Below, in pieces: positions 1-7,733 of a stretch of DNA of 16,050 bases. A model generated the notes under the pieces. That model searched no databases, was not told where the DNA came from, and saw nothing but the letters and a program-made list of their open reading frames with translations. Numbering within the stretch: the first letter of the stretch is position 1; each line of letters starts with the position of its first letter. A program made the translations under genes and the position numbers. Source of the DNA: JBBTCJ01 sp038043285 (lineage in GTDB: Bacteria; Planctomycetota; Phycisphaerae; UBA1845); the NCBI GenBank assembly GCA_038043285.1, contig JBBTCJ010000101.1, positions 1 through 16,050 on the forward strand, given 5' to 3'.

Positions 1-10
1 TTCCGAACAT
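1..10 (-). CDS. 5' end of the next tad gene (start codon only; cpaF/tadA expected)
   Basis: Only the first codons are inside the window. An ATG lies at 10-8 on the minus strand, preceded by AAGGGAG at 24-18 with a 7-base spacer, which is a near-ideal ribosome binding site. The reading continues as Met-Phe-Gly and leaves the window. In Tad loci the TadZ/CpaE ATPase gene is commonly followed by cpaF/tadA, the secretion ATPase, so that is the expected product. The identity is an inference from order alone; the sequence shown cannot confirm it. Confidence 0.45.
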
Positions 11-173
11 CGCGTCACTCCCTTAGGTACCGCTCCTGCGGCAACCGCGGCGCTCTCGCGCGCCGCGAAGGCCGGATCCCTCTAGACCACGCCGACCGTT
101 AGCGTTTCACAGCCAGGCACGCACACACGCTACGCGTACCTTTTGACTCTTCGGCTTTCACACTCCGCCTGAA

Positions 174-197
174 ATCCGCTCCCTCACGGTCGCGGAT
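174..197 (-). repeat. Hairpin-forming dispersed repeat, single copy
   Basis: Read on the minus strand this is a 24-base unit with the core CCGCGACCGTGAGGGAG. Its ends ATCCGC and GCGGAT are perfect inverted repeats around a 12-base loop. The same 17-base core is found on the plus strand at 8502-8518 and 16003-16019. All copies are outside genes. This one lies between cpaE and the presumed next gene of the Tad locus. Confidence 0.75.
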
Positions 198-220
198 CTA
201 AACGGCCCGGGTCGGCGTTG

Positions 221-246
221 ACCATTCAGCATCCCGCATTCGGCAT
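221..246. repeat. Degenerate GCATTC/GCATCC motif, related to 10734-10755
   Basis: The stretch reads CAGCAT followed by CCCGCATTC and ends GGCAT. A close relative, CAGCAT then TCATCATTCCGCATTC, lies in the convergent gap at 10734-10755; the two differ mainly by a 7-base insertion. Both are intergenic. This looks like a small dispersed repeat made of GCATTC-like units, but with only two divergent copies chance cannot be excluded. Confidence 0.35.
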
Positions 247-277
247 GGACGCAACCCTTGGTTGCGGCTACGCCGCC

Positions 278-1468
278 TTAGGTGTTGGCGAAAATCCGCC
301 CGATCAGACCACCCTTCTTTCGACCGTCCTTGTCCTCCGCAGTCCCTTCCGGTCGATGAAGGCGCTCCGCCACCTCCTGCAGCGCGATCCGGACTTTGCT
401 CTTCGGACTGTGCGACCGAAGCGGCTCGCCAAGATTGATGGCCGCGCTCACGGTTTGCCAGTCGTCCGGGATCGACGCGAACACGTCCAGCCCCAGCGTC
501 TCGGCCACCTGCGACGGCGAGAGGTGACCCGCGTCCCGCCCGACTCGGTTGCACACCAGCTTGGTTCGATCAAGGTTGTAGCCCGCCGTCCGCATCCCCT
601 CGAGAATCCGAAGCGCATTCCGCACGCAGGGAACCAGCAACTGCACCACCAGCAGGTTCACGTCCGCCAGCGCCAGCACGGCAGCCGCCCCAAGGTCGAA
701 CCGCGTTGGCCCATCGGTCACCACGTACTGGTTCATCGCCAGAAGATTCGTCAATACGCCGGTGCACGAGGCGCCCGTAATCATCTCCGCTTCGCCGAAC
801 GACTGCGGACGGCTTAGAACGTGCACGCCGGTCACGTGCTTCGTCAACGCACGCTCGATCACCGAAGTTTCCAGCGCCTCCGGCGACCCGCACAGATCCG
901 CCAGCGTGTACGTCGGTTGAATGTCCAGCAGCGTCGCCACTTGGCCGAACCGATAATCCAGGTCCACGACCGCGACCTTCCCCTCGACAAGAGACGCCAA
1001 CTCCGCGGCGAGATTCGTGGCCACCACCGTGGATCCCACTCCGCCTGACGTACCGATGACGCTGATCAGCTTCCCATGTTGGACCGTGTGCACGCGTTCG
1101 ACGGCGACCCTGTCGATGGCCTCGCCCAGCGCCGCCGTCTCGATGGGCTTGGGGAAGAACTCCCGAATCCCGATGCGCATGGTCTTGAGGATCAGTTGAC
1201 CGTCCGTCGACGCGGAAGTCGCGAAGATCGGGAGATCCCGCCGCGCGGACGCCACCTGGGACAGCATGGGCAGGATGGCTTCCGGCGAGGGGTCCAGGTT
1301 CACCATGAGAACGTCCATCCTAAACTGGTTGACCGCGGGAGCGAGCAAGGCCGGGTCATCGACCTCCGCAATCACCTTCACGCCGTCGAAGTGAAGCAGC
1401 GTCGAGCGCAGGTCTAGTGCGAAATCGTCTTGGACGTTCAGGATGATGAACTTGACGTCACGCGCCAT
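278..1468 (-). CDS. cpaE: CpaE/TadZ-type pilus assembly ATPase
   Basis: This 396-residue protein would act at the cytoplasmic membrane to place the Tad pilus machine at its site. Residues 7-120 form a response-regulator receiver-like domain. Its phosphorylation position appears to be Asn57 (context DVLMVN) instead of Asp, although Lys107 (FPKP) is kept, so it is probably a non-phosphorylated pseudo-receiver. Residues 134-345 form a ParA/MinD-type ATPase with a deviant Walker A, GTSGGVGST at 139-147, in which both usual lysines are replaced. The Walker A' strand VVDLDYRFG follows at 167-175. Loss of these lysines is typical of the TadZ/CpaE group. The ATG at 1468 gives a full receiver domain, though its upstream region has only a distant GAGGGAG. 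The gene is 506 bases downstream of the tadG-like gene and 267 bases upstream of the next start. Family assignment is firm; the biochemical consequence of the substitutions is inferred. Confidence 0.93.
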   Translation of the reverse strand: MARDVKFIILNVQDDFALDLRSTLLHFDGVKVIAEVDDPALLAPAVNQFRMDVLMVNLDPSPEAILPMLSQVASARRDLPIFATSASTDGQLILKTMRIGIREFFPKPIETAALGEAIDRVAVERVHTVQHGKLISVIGTSGGVGSTVVATNLAAELASLVEGKVAVVDLDYRFGQVATLLDIQPTYTLADLCGSPEALETSVIERALTKHVTGVHVLSRPQSFGEAEMITGASCTGVLTNLLAMNQYVVTDGPTRFDLGAAAVLALADVNLLVVQLLVPCVRNALRILEGMRTAGYNLDRTKLVCNRVGRDAGHLSPSQVAETLGLDVFASIPDDWQTVSAAINLGEPLRSHSPKSKVRIALQEVAERLHRPEGTAEDKDGRKKGGLIGRIFANT

Positions 1469-1974
1469 GAGAAGACTTACACTCCCTCGTCAGGCGATTC
1501 GCCGATTTCCAGCAAAGTCGTTTTCCGGTCGGCCACGCGGCGTAGCGAACCGAAAGGCTCGCGGCTCCCCCGGGGACCACGTGCCAGTGTCAATCCCTCG
1601 TATGGCGAGCGCGACGCTTCCTCCGCAGACGCAAGGCGCAGTCGAGGCATTCGCATCCGGAACGCCGGCAAACCGTTTGTTCTATCGGCTTTCCATGGAG
1701 GCTCGGTCGGCCCGACGCGCGCTTCACAACGCCCGCTAACCGCCGAGGACGGACCGATCATCCTTGGAACGTCCGACCGTGACCGATAACCATCTTCCAT
1801 GGACCCCGGTGTCCGGGCTTGGCGACCCGCTGCGCGTTCGGCCTGACCGCCTTCCAAAAGCCGAAGGCGCGCCAGCTCGTCACGTGCACCCGCACGTCGA
1901 ACCGGCGCGCCGTTATTGTCCGACGCCCCGATAACAACCGCGGAACGTCGCTTGTCCGGAAAGGTCTCGCCGAC
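1469..1974. other. 506-base non-coding gap between tadG-like gene and cpaE
   Basis: No gene is supported here. Several overlapping open frames of 80-126 codons exist on both strands, but none has a good ribosome binding site, domain-like composition or continuity with its neighbours. A short perfect hairpin CCCGG-TGT-CCGGG is at 1805-1817. A lone TTGACA on the minus strand (1594-1589) has no matching -10 box. The gap is long for a Tad operon and may hold a promoter or leader for cpaE that I cannot pin down. Confidence 0.6.
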
Positions 1975-3180
1975 CTATCTGGCCAGGACCAGTAACCCAA
2001 CCTGGCCTCCGGTGCTGGGAGCCTCGGGGTCGATGTGCACGCCCGATCCGGTATACGCCACCGGTTGAACGAAGAACCCGCGCTGATGGGGTGGACCCGT
2101 CAGTCGAATGTCCATCACTCGCCCAAAGCGCAATGCCGTGACCGTGTACGTCGCGTTCGATCCCGACAGCACCACGTTCGTATGGAGAAAGAATCCGATC
2201 ACCTGCCCCTTGATTTGGCTGATCGGAGCCTTCAGGGTCGCCTCAAGACCCGGACTCCCAGTAATGTCATAGGTCACTTGGCTGCCGTCGACATCGTAGA
2301 AAGTTGGAACGCTCGTGCCGATCTCGGATTGGATGTCCGCCGGCGACACCCCGTTGAGGATCTGGTTGGTCTCGTAGGCTGCTCCCTGCCCCGTCGATCC
2401 AATATTGAGCGTTCCGAAGTTCCCGTCCCCCTCGGTATATCCGCTCCCCGAAAGTGGGTAGGGGTAGAGCCGTATCTCTCGAATGCCGTCGGGCGAACTG
2501 CTCACCGCCCCGGAATTGTCATCGTAGCTGTACGAGTCGCTGCCGGACGCCAACTCGGAGTAATAAGCCTTTTCCGAAATCGTAAACGGCAGGAGGTTCG
2601 CCGCGCCCGGAGCCGCGGGATCGAAGCCGCTCACGCGATCGTCGAACACCGCCACCGCCGAAGCCGAGGCGTCGGTGACGAACTTTCCCAGAATCGGTGC
2701 GAAAAACAGCGGAACCGGTCCGTTGGGCCCGCTGTGCTCCTGTCGTCGAGCGACGACCCGCACCGCGTTGTACTTCGTCGGATCCGGATTCGCCACGATC
2801 GGTTCGGTCGCTGAGTACACGTTCAACCAGCCCGGCGTGATGTCCTGGGCGTCCACCAGCGTCGGGGCGCCCAGGGTGTTGTTCTCCGAGGACATCTCCT
2901 GCGCCCGAGCCTGGGCATATCCGCGAATCAGGGCCAGGGTGTCCGTTCCTCCCTTGGCCATGCGGACCATCATCATCTCTTCCGTCGTGTACGCCGACGC
3001 TCCCGCCAGCGCCGCCGCGTCCGCGGCGCGCTGCAATTCCGACCGCGCAGCGTACATCTGCCCGACGTCGACCGTCAGGGCAGCTACGCCCAGAAGGACC
3101 GTCAGCATCACGCCGACTTGAACGGCGATGACGCCTCGTGGATGGTGATTGGATGCAGGACGGTGATCGTGCTTCGCCAT
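1975..3180 (-). CDS. TadG-like pilus-associated protein (Tad domain at N-terminus)
   Basis: A 401-residue protein with a short basic, His-rich N-terminus followed by one membrane segment (about 17-37). Its context, GVIAVQVGVMLTVLLGVAALTVDVG, then ARSELQRAADAAALAGASAY at 45-64, is the hallmark of the TadE/TadG-like Tad domain (PF13400 type). The remaining 330 residues are probably extracytoplasmic and rich in Ser, Gly and Tyr; no von Willebrand domain motif (DxSxS) is visible, so it is shorter and simpler than classical TadG. TadG-type proteins are minor pilus-associated pseudopilin-like components. The ATG at 3180 follows GAAGGGGA with a 5-base spacer. The gene lies between the secretin gene and cpaE in the same direction. 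Confidence 0.85.
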   Translation of the reverse strand: MAKHDHRPASNHHPRGVIAVQVGVMLTVLLGVAALTVDVGQMYAARSELQRAADAAALAGASAYTTEEMMMVRMAKGGTDTLALIRGYAQARAQEMSSENNTLGAPTLVDAQDITPGWLNVYSATEPIVANPDPTKYNAVRVVARRQEHSGPNGPVPLFFAPILGKFVTDASASAVAVFDDRVSGFDPAAPGAANLLPFTISEKAYYSELASGSDSYSYDDNSGAVSSSPDGIREIRLYPYPLSGSGYTEGDGNFGTLNIGSTGQGAAYETNQILNGVSPADIQSEIGTSVPTFYDVDGSQVTYDITGSPGLEATLKAPISQIKGQVIGFFLHTNVVLSGSNATYTVTALRFGRVMDIRLTGPPHQRGFFVQPVAYTGSGVHIDPEAPSTGGQVGLLVLAR

Positions 3181-3287
3181 AACGTTCCCCTTCAGGCTGG
3201 AAGACCGGCGGCAGTCATGCCGCGTGACACAACAGCGTCTCGGTCACCTCCTGAAGGGCAACGTGGCTGTATACCTTTGGCCGCGGG

Positions 3288-4886
3288 TCAGCGGACTTCT
3301 TGAGACTCCGTCGGACCCCACGGCCCATGTAGCGAAAGTTCGTCGGGTTCGGACTCAACCCCATGACACGGTCTGTTGCCGCAACGGCGGCCGTGCCCTC
3401 CGTGTCTGCCTTCGTCCTTGCCGTCGATCAACCCCAGCGCGAACAGCTCCACGTCCGTCGGATCCTGTCGATCGTCCGTCGGGAGCGACACCGTCTGGTT
3501 GGCCTCCAGCGGCGCCACGATTTCCGGTGTCACCAGAACCACGAGTTCCGTGAGCGATCGCTGGAAGTTCACCGACCGGAACAATGCGCCCAGCACGGGA
3601 ACGTCCCCGACGCCCGGAACCCGACTCGCCAGCCCGCGGACTTGTTCATTCAGTAACCCCGCGATCGCAATCGTCTGACCGCTGGTCAGCTCCACGGTGG
3701 TCTCCGTCGAACGCGTCGTCAGCCCTGGGACGACAAACCCCTCGATCTGAACCGCGGTCGAAAAGTCCAGCTCCGACACTTCCGGCGCCACCCGCAGCCG
3801 AATCAACTGCTGCCCCCGAACGATCGGCGTGAAATTCAACCGAACGCCGAACTCCCGGAAGTCGATGGTCACCTGCTGATTGCCCTGCGGAACCGGGATC
3901 GGAAACTCGCCGCCCGCCAGGAACGACGCCGTCTCACCGCTGATCGCCACCAGGTTCGGCTCCGCCAGAATGCTCAGCAGCCGGTTGTCCGACATCGCTC
4001 GAATGAACAACTGCGTCTGTGCACGCGGGAAGCCCAACGACAGCGTCGAATTCGGCGACAGAACCAGGCCGTTCTCGTCGGTCACGAACGGCATGTTCTG
4101 GGTCACCGGAACGCCCCCGGCCGCACCGATATTGAGGGGATTGATTCCGCCAAGCTGATTCACCAGGAAACCGTCGCGGAAGTTTTCACCCGCAAGGAAC
4201 CCGTTGATGCCCAACTCCCGCGCCGCGGCGCGGCTCACTTCGGCCACCGTCACCCGAAGAAGAACCTGCTGTTCCCCCGCGACCTCCAGATGGTTTTGAA
4301 CCACCGGTCGATGCGTGCGCTCCGGGTCGGGCATCGGGAGGAACAACTCCGCCAGTTCCGCCATCCGCCGCGCACGGTCCAGATTGCTTACCCGTCCCGT
4401 CAGGATGATGCTCCCTTGAACCGCCGACGCCGATGCGTCGGAGAGCGGGTCGATCTTCTTGATCGATTCATTGAGGGCCGCCAGGTCGGGTTCGACAATG
4501 ACGTCGAACACGTACTGGTTCCCGTCGGCTCCCTGCAACACCACCGTCGTGGTTCCGAGATCTTCACCGGTCACGATGATCCTCGTTCCACTCACGATCT
4601 GAACGTCCGAGACCTGTCGCGCCACCACGTCCGCGCGCGTCGCCTCCACGTTCGTCTCGACGGTCACGCTCCGGTGCAGGGGAATCGTGATCTGCTGCAT
4701 CTGTCCCGACGAATCCACCACCTTGGCGCGGAACGGTTCCTTCTTCTTGTCCTGGCCCGACGCCGTGCCCGGCGCCCCAATCATCGCCATCCCCACGACA
4801 CACACGACGCCGGCGGTTACCGCGCGCCGGCTTGCCTGACCTGTTCGCCGCTGCACCGAATTGCCTTCCATGATCAAAGTCCTCAT
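3288..4886 (-). CDS. cpaC: CpaC/RcpA-type secretin of the Tad pilus
   Basis: A 532-residue outer-membrane channel subunit. Residues 1-45 hold a signal peptide ending near TASGQ. Residues 66-133 match the pilus N-terminal domain that precedes Tad secretins. A BON-like segment (GSIILTGRVSNLDRARRMAE) is at 158-177. The secretin core spans about 205-457 and ends in VPVLGALFRSVNFQRSLTEL, followed by VVLVTPEIVAP. The ATG at 4886 has AGGAGG 9 bases upstream; an internal ATG at 4871 is a weaker alternative. The gene is 54 bases after cpaB. Odd point: after about residue 492 the tail becomes Gly/His/Arg rich and loses the GC-rich third positions of the gene, while the neighbouring frame stays open with high GC3 down to 3215. 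The listed C-terminus may therefore be wrong because of a frameshift near 3400-3420. Confidence 0.93.
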   Translation of the reverse strand: MRTLIMEGNSVQRRTGQASRRAVTAGVVCVVGMAMIGAPGTASGQDKKKEPFRAKVVDSSGQMQQITIPLHRSVTVETNVEATRADVVARQVSDVQIVSGTRIIVTGEDLGTTTVVLQGADGNQYVFDVIVEPDLAALNESIKKIDPLSDASASAVQGSIILTGRVSNLDRARRMAELAELFLPMPDPERTHRPVVQNHLEVAGEQQVLLRVTVAEVSRAAARELGINGFLAGENFRDGFLVNQLGGINPLNIGAAGGVPVTQNMPFVTDENGLVLSPNSTLSLGFPRAQTQLFIRAMSDNRLLSILAEPNLVAISGETASFLAGGEFPIPVPQGNQQVTIDFREFGVRLNFTPIVRGQQLIRLRVAPEVSELDFSTAVQIEGFVVPGLTTRSTETTVELTSGQTIAIAGLLNEQVRGLASRVPGVGDVPVLGALFRSVNFQRSLTELVVLVTPEIVAPLEANQTVSLPTDDRQDPTDVELFALGLIDGKDEGRHGGHGRRCGNRPCHGVESEPDELSLHGPWGPTESQEVR

Positions 4887-4940
4887 CGAATACGTCCTCC
4901 TCTTAAGGCCGACGCAGGTGGTCGATCCTTCGTGTTGGCG

Positions 4941-6047
4941 TTACCCCTCGTCGTCTGCCTCGGCATCGTTGTTCGCGGGCATCGGCGACGGCATGTTCAT
5001 CCCGGTCGGAAGCGTCCCCGTCTTGGGTGTGGGTAGCGTCGGCCCGCGCTGAGGCTTGCGTAACGCGGACGCCGATGGAGAGGGGCCTCCCTTGTGAATC
5101 ATCAGAATGTCCTGCGATTGGGCGTTCTCGAACGTAATCTCTTCGATTTGCATCGTTAGCCGCGTGCCCGCGAAACCGTGGAACACCATCACCTCATGCG
5201 CCGGAAGCGCCGGCTCCTTCGCCACCGGCGGCAGAGCGGGCATCGCTGCTGGTTCCGGCTTCTTCGCCTCGGCAGCCTTGCCGTCCGCGGCGCCCGGCTT
5301 CAACAGATTCTCAAGCAGACTCAACCCGATTTGCCCCTCGCGAGCGCTGGCCGGCTTCTCCGTCACCACGTCGTCTTCGCCGCGCATCGCTAGCGTCACC
5401 TTCCCGCGTGTCGCCGCCAGGTGCAGCTTCGGCACCTCCGCTTCGGGAACCAGCAGCGTCGCCGACTTCGCCGGCTTTACCTTCGACGCGGACTTCTCCG
5501 CCTCCGCCGTCGAGCCGTAACCGACTGCAGCCACCTGGACGTGCTGTAGGATGACCTCAGCCACCGTCTCCTTCTTGCCGCGAACGTCCGCATCGACGTC
5601 CATGACCACAATCACGTCCACCCAGTCGCCGGGGTTCAACTGATACGAAACCCCCGTGACCTCGTCGATCTTCACCGAGCAAGCACGGAACCCCGACGGG
5701 ATCCGACCCACCAATCCCGCCGTCGTTCCCTCCGGAGCAAGCATCGAGAGCAGAACCGGCGAGCCTCGGGGGATGGATTTCCCCGTCACCCGGCCCAGCG
5801 CCTTAGTCAGATCCTCGATCCGGTCGTTCTGCGGGGTCAGCGGCGTATCCGTCGTTTCCAACAGTTCCACCATCCCGGCGCGCAGCTCCTCGTGCGCCGC
5901 GATGTCTTCCTTGGCCTGGACGACGTTGATCGTCCGCCTCGCTTCACCCGACGCCTGCGCCTTCTTGATCGCGTCGACCGCAAACTTGACGGCCAACAAG
6001 CCGATCCCCAGACCCAGCACCAACGGAACGATCGCCTTGCGTTTCAT
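4941..6047 (-). CDS. cpaB: CpaB/RcpC-type Tad pilus assembly protein
   Basis: A 368-residue periplasmic protein anchored by one N-terminal membrane segment (about 6-24). Residues 40-104 form an SAF domain (VVQAKEDIAAHEELRAGMV ... GKSIPRGSPVLLSML). Residues 113-225 match the RcpC/CpaB region, including VSYQLNPGDWVDVIVVMD at 133-150. A Pro/Ala/Lys-rich linker at about 255-285 and a Pro-rich, acidic C-terminus follow. In Tad systems this protein works with the secretin in the periplasm. The ATG at 6047 follows GAGGA with a 7-base spacer. Lies 54 bases upstream of the secretin gene and 297 bases after the TadE gene, so a separate promoter is plausible. Confidence 0.92.
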   Translation of the reverse strand: MKRKAIVPLVLGLGIGLLAVKFAVDAIKKAQASGEARRTINVVQAKEDIAAHEELRAGMVELLETTDTPLTPQNDRIEDLTKALGRVTGKSIPRGSPVLLSMLAPEGTTAGLVGRIPSGFRACSVKIDEVTGVSYQLNPGDWVDVIVVMDVDADVRGKKETVAEVILQHVQVAAVGYGSTAEAEKSASKVKPAKSATLLVPEAEVPKLHLAATRGKVTLAMRGEDDVVTEKPASAREGQIGLSLLENLLKPGAADGKAAEAKKPEPAAMPALPPVAKEPALPAHEVMVFHGFAGTRLTMQIEEITFENAQSQDILMIHKGGPSPSASALRKPQRGPTLPTPKTGTLPTGMNMPSPMPANNDAEADDEG

Positions 6048-6236
6048 GCTTTTTCCTCGCGTCTTTTCACCGAGTTACAGGACCGCGCGCCACACGCTCG
6101 GCCCCGTGGTGCCCCCGCGCTGCACACCACACCGCGGGTTCCCCCAACGCCCTCGACCTCCGTTTATCGGATGCTTTCGGGCACGCGTAGACTTTCTTCT
6201 TTGGAAATTTGCGGACCTCATCCGCGCCGGCGGCTT

Positions 6237-6253
6237 CGCAATCCACGGCCCTG
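6237..6253 (-). promoter_or_regulatory. Possible sigma-54 promoter ahead of cpaB
   Basis: On the minus strand CAGGGCCGTGGATTGCG has GG, then ten bases, then GC, with TTGC intact at the -12 element. The -24 element is only partly matched (AGGGCCG against TGGCACG). Transcription would begin near 6226, leaving about 180 untranslated bases before cpaB. A weak call made from a consensus comparison by eye. Confidence 0.22.
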
Positions 6254-6272
6254 CCCACCGCTCCTGGGGCTG

Positions 6273-6308
6273 AAAACGCGGGCAGCCGCGCCCACACGGA
6301 CGCGGCTG
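6273..6308 (-). terminator. Hairpin with T run after the TadE gene
   Basis: On the minus strand CAGCCGCG (6308-6301) and CGCGGCTG (6290-6283) form a perfect 8-base-pair stem around a 10-base loop. It is followed by CCCGCG and then TTTT at about 6276-6273. The T run starts six bases after the stem, so this is an imperfect intrinsic terminator. It begins 37 bases past the TadE stop and would close a pilin-peptidase-TadE unit before cpaB. Confidence 0.45.
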
Positions 6309-6344
6309 GCTTGTGGGTCTTCCCGACGTACAGTGTGACTTAGC

Positions 6345-6782
6345 CTAGCTGCCGACCAGGCCTTCTTTCCGCATGCTGCAATTGCCCGCAATATCGTAGT
6401 TGTGGGATCCGAAATACCCGCCCATCAGCGACACGTCGTTGTACGGAATGCTCACCTCGACCGTTTCGATCGGACTCGCCGACGTGGCGTGGGTCATCGA
6501 CACCGAGTAGCTCAATCCCGTTGGCGCCATGACCGCCGAAATCCGGTCCAGCACCGCGGTGTACGGTTCCACCGATGTTTGCAGGATCGCCGTGCGGCAT
6601 CCTTCCCGCGACGCCGTCTGGAGCGTCTGCCGCACCATGAACACCCAGCCGTATTCAATGATCCCCAGCAGGATGGTCATCAGCAGCGGAAGAACCACCG
6701 CGAACTCGACCACCGCGGCCGCACGTTGGCGAACTCCCTCGCCCCGCGCGACGCGACGAGCCATGACGTTTCGAAGCATCAT
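6345..6782 (-). CDS. TadE-like pseudopilin
   Basis: A 145-residue protein with a basic N-terminus and one membrane helix at about 22-45: AAAVVEFAVVLPLLMTILLG, then IIEYGWVFMVRQTLQTASRE. This is the TadE signature, with Glu26 and Glu43 in the helix and the RQTLQTASREG stretch after it. TadE proteins are minor pseudopilins processed by the TadV peptidase and needed for pilus formation. The ATG at 6782 is two bases after the stop codon of the upstream peptidase gene (TAG-AG-ATG), with GGGGGA upstream, so the two are almost surely translationally coupled. The C-terminal half has one Cys (135) and a mixed beta-type pattern. A longer open frame upstream in this phase is only the shadow of the peptidase gene. 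Confidence 0.88.
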   Translation of the reverse strand: MMLRNVMARRVARGEGVRQRAAAVVEFAVVLPLLMTILLGIIEYGWVFMVRQTLQTASREGCRTAILQTSVEPYTAVLDRISAVMAPTGLSYSVSMTHATSASPIETVEVSIPYNDVSLMGGYFGSHNYDIAGNCSMRKEGLVGS

Positions 6783-6784
6783 CT

Positions 6785-7339
6785 CTAGATCCCCCAACAG
6801 CCCAGTGTCTTGGCAGCCAGAATGATCAGCGTTCCCACCGTCAGTGGCACACCGTACGGCAAAAGCTGCGACGTCGTCCCAAAGCTCTTGGCCGAGTGCG
6901 CCTCGCTGAACACCGTTTGCGGCGAAGAGCACTTCGCCATGATCAGCCCGATGTTGACGCAGGCCATCCGCAACCGTCCCGTCGACAGAATCATCACCAC
7001 CGCGGTGACTCCGCCGATCACCGCCCCCAGTCCGAAGGAATACAGCGTCAGCATCGGACCAAGCCACGCGCCGATCGCCGCCATCAGCTTCACGTCGCCG
7101 GCGCCCATGCCGTGCATCATCCACGGTACGATCAGCAGACCGAATCCCACCAACATGCCGAGCAGTCCGGCGCCCACCCCGGACCACCCGAAGAACCATG
7201 CCTGCGTTGAGAGTCCGCAAAGCAACAACGCCAGGTTGAGCCAGTTCGGAACGCGCCGTTGTGCATAATCAATCCATGAGGCCAGAAGTGTGCCGGGTAT
7301 CAATACGGCGCAGGTGACCGTCCAGAACTCGTGCTGCAT
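6785..7339 (-). CDS. TadV/CpaA-type prepilin peptidase (A24 family)
   Basis: A 184-residue, multi-helix inner-membrane protein. The two catalytic aspartates of A24 peptidases are visible: Asp24 in SWIDYAQRRVPNWLN and Asp82 in the GAGD of GMGAGDVKLMAAIGA (the GxGD motif). It lacks the N-terminal methylase domain and has the short length usual for TadV/CpaA. It should cleave the leader of the Flp pilins and TadE after glycine. The ATG at 7339 follows GGAG with an 8-base spacer. It sits 205 bases after the second pilin gene and is coupled to the TadE gene downstream. A strong hairpin in the upstream gap may set its expression below that of the pilins. Confidence 0.93.
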   Translation of the reverse strand: MQHEFWTVTCAVLIPGTLLASWIDYAQRRVPNWLNLALLLCGLSTQAWFFGWSGVGAGLLGMLVGFGLLIVPWMMHGMGAGDVKLMAAIGAWLGPMLTLYSFGLGAVIGGVTAVVMILSTGRLRMACVNIGLIMAKCSSPQTVFSEAHSAKSFGTTSQLLPYGVPLTVGTLIILAAKTLGCWGI

Positions 7340-7439
7340 GATGCGATCTCCGCGGTTCTCACCCAGGGGAAGGAAATAGAACGCGAGTTTCCAACCGTCC
7401 TCAAGACCGTGCGCTGGCCAACGTGCCGATCATCGGCGC

Positions 7440-7484
7440 GCGGTCCGTCGGACGCCGCGATCTCGCGACGCCCGACGGAACCGC
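7440..7484 (-). other. Very strong intercistronic hairpin between pilin and peptidase genes
   Basis: On the minus strand CCGTCGGGCGTCGCG (7478-7464), a 4-base loop AGAT, and CGCGGCGTCCGACGG (7459-7445) make a 15-pair stem with two G-T wobbles. A further T-A pair and, after one bulged T, GCGG/CCGC extend it to about 20 pairs. No T run follows, so it is not a standard intrinsic terminator. It may stabilise the 3' end of pilin mRNA, mark a processing site or reduce read-through into the peptidase gene. Confidence 0.7.
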
Positions 7485-7544
7485 AACAGGCCGACAGGAC
7501 CGGGCGGCGACTTCCCAGACGCTGCCGGTCACGCGAAGCGGAGC

Positions 7545-7733
7545 TTACGACGAGGAGCCCGTCGGAAGGCTGCTGTCCACGTTCGTAAAGATCGTGTCCA
7601 CCGTCGTGCCCAGGCCGGTAATCGCGCCCAGTGCCACGATGATAATCAGCGCCAACATGACCGCGTACTCGGTCGCGGTCGGGCCGTCCTCGGACTTCAA
7701 AAAGTTCTTCACGCGGGTAACAAAAGTGTTCAT
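7545..7733 (-). CDS. Flp-type major pilin, copy 1
   Basis: A 62-residue pilin precursor. The leader of 17 residues ends in SEDG, and the mature part starts PTATEYAVMLALIIIVALGA, with the invariant Glu at position +5 and Tyr at +6 as in Flp pilins. The helix is followed by a short polar tail ending in GSSS. It is exported, cut by the TadV peptidase and polymerised into the Tad pilus. An upstream in-frame ATG would add 12 Arg-rich residues; the ATG at 7733 is preferred because AGGAG lies 6 bases before it and the resulting leader has exactly the same length as in the second pilin. Confidence 0.93.
   Translation of the reverse strand: MNTFVTRVKNFLKSEDGPTATEYAVMLALIIIVALGAITGLGTTVDTIFTNVDSSLPTGSSS

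Noticed and set aside
1589..1594. Perfect TTGACA on the minus strand upstream of cpaE
   Set aside because: The bases 16-18 further on are G/C runs (GGGGGA), so there is no -10 box.
1477..1857. 126-codon minus-strand open frame between the tadG-like gene and cpaE
   Set aside because: No ribosome binding site, Arg/Pro/Ser-rich composition, and competing frames of like length on both strands.
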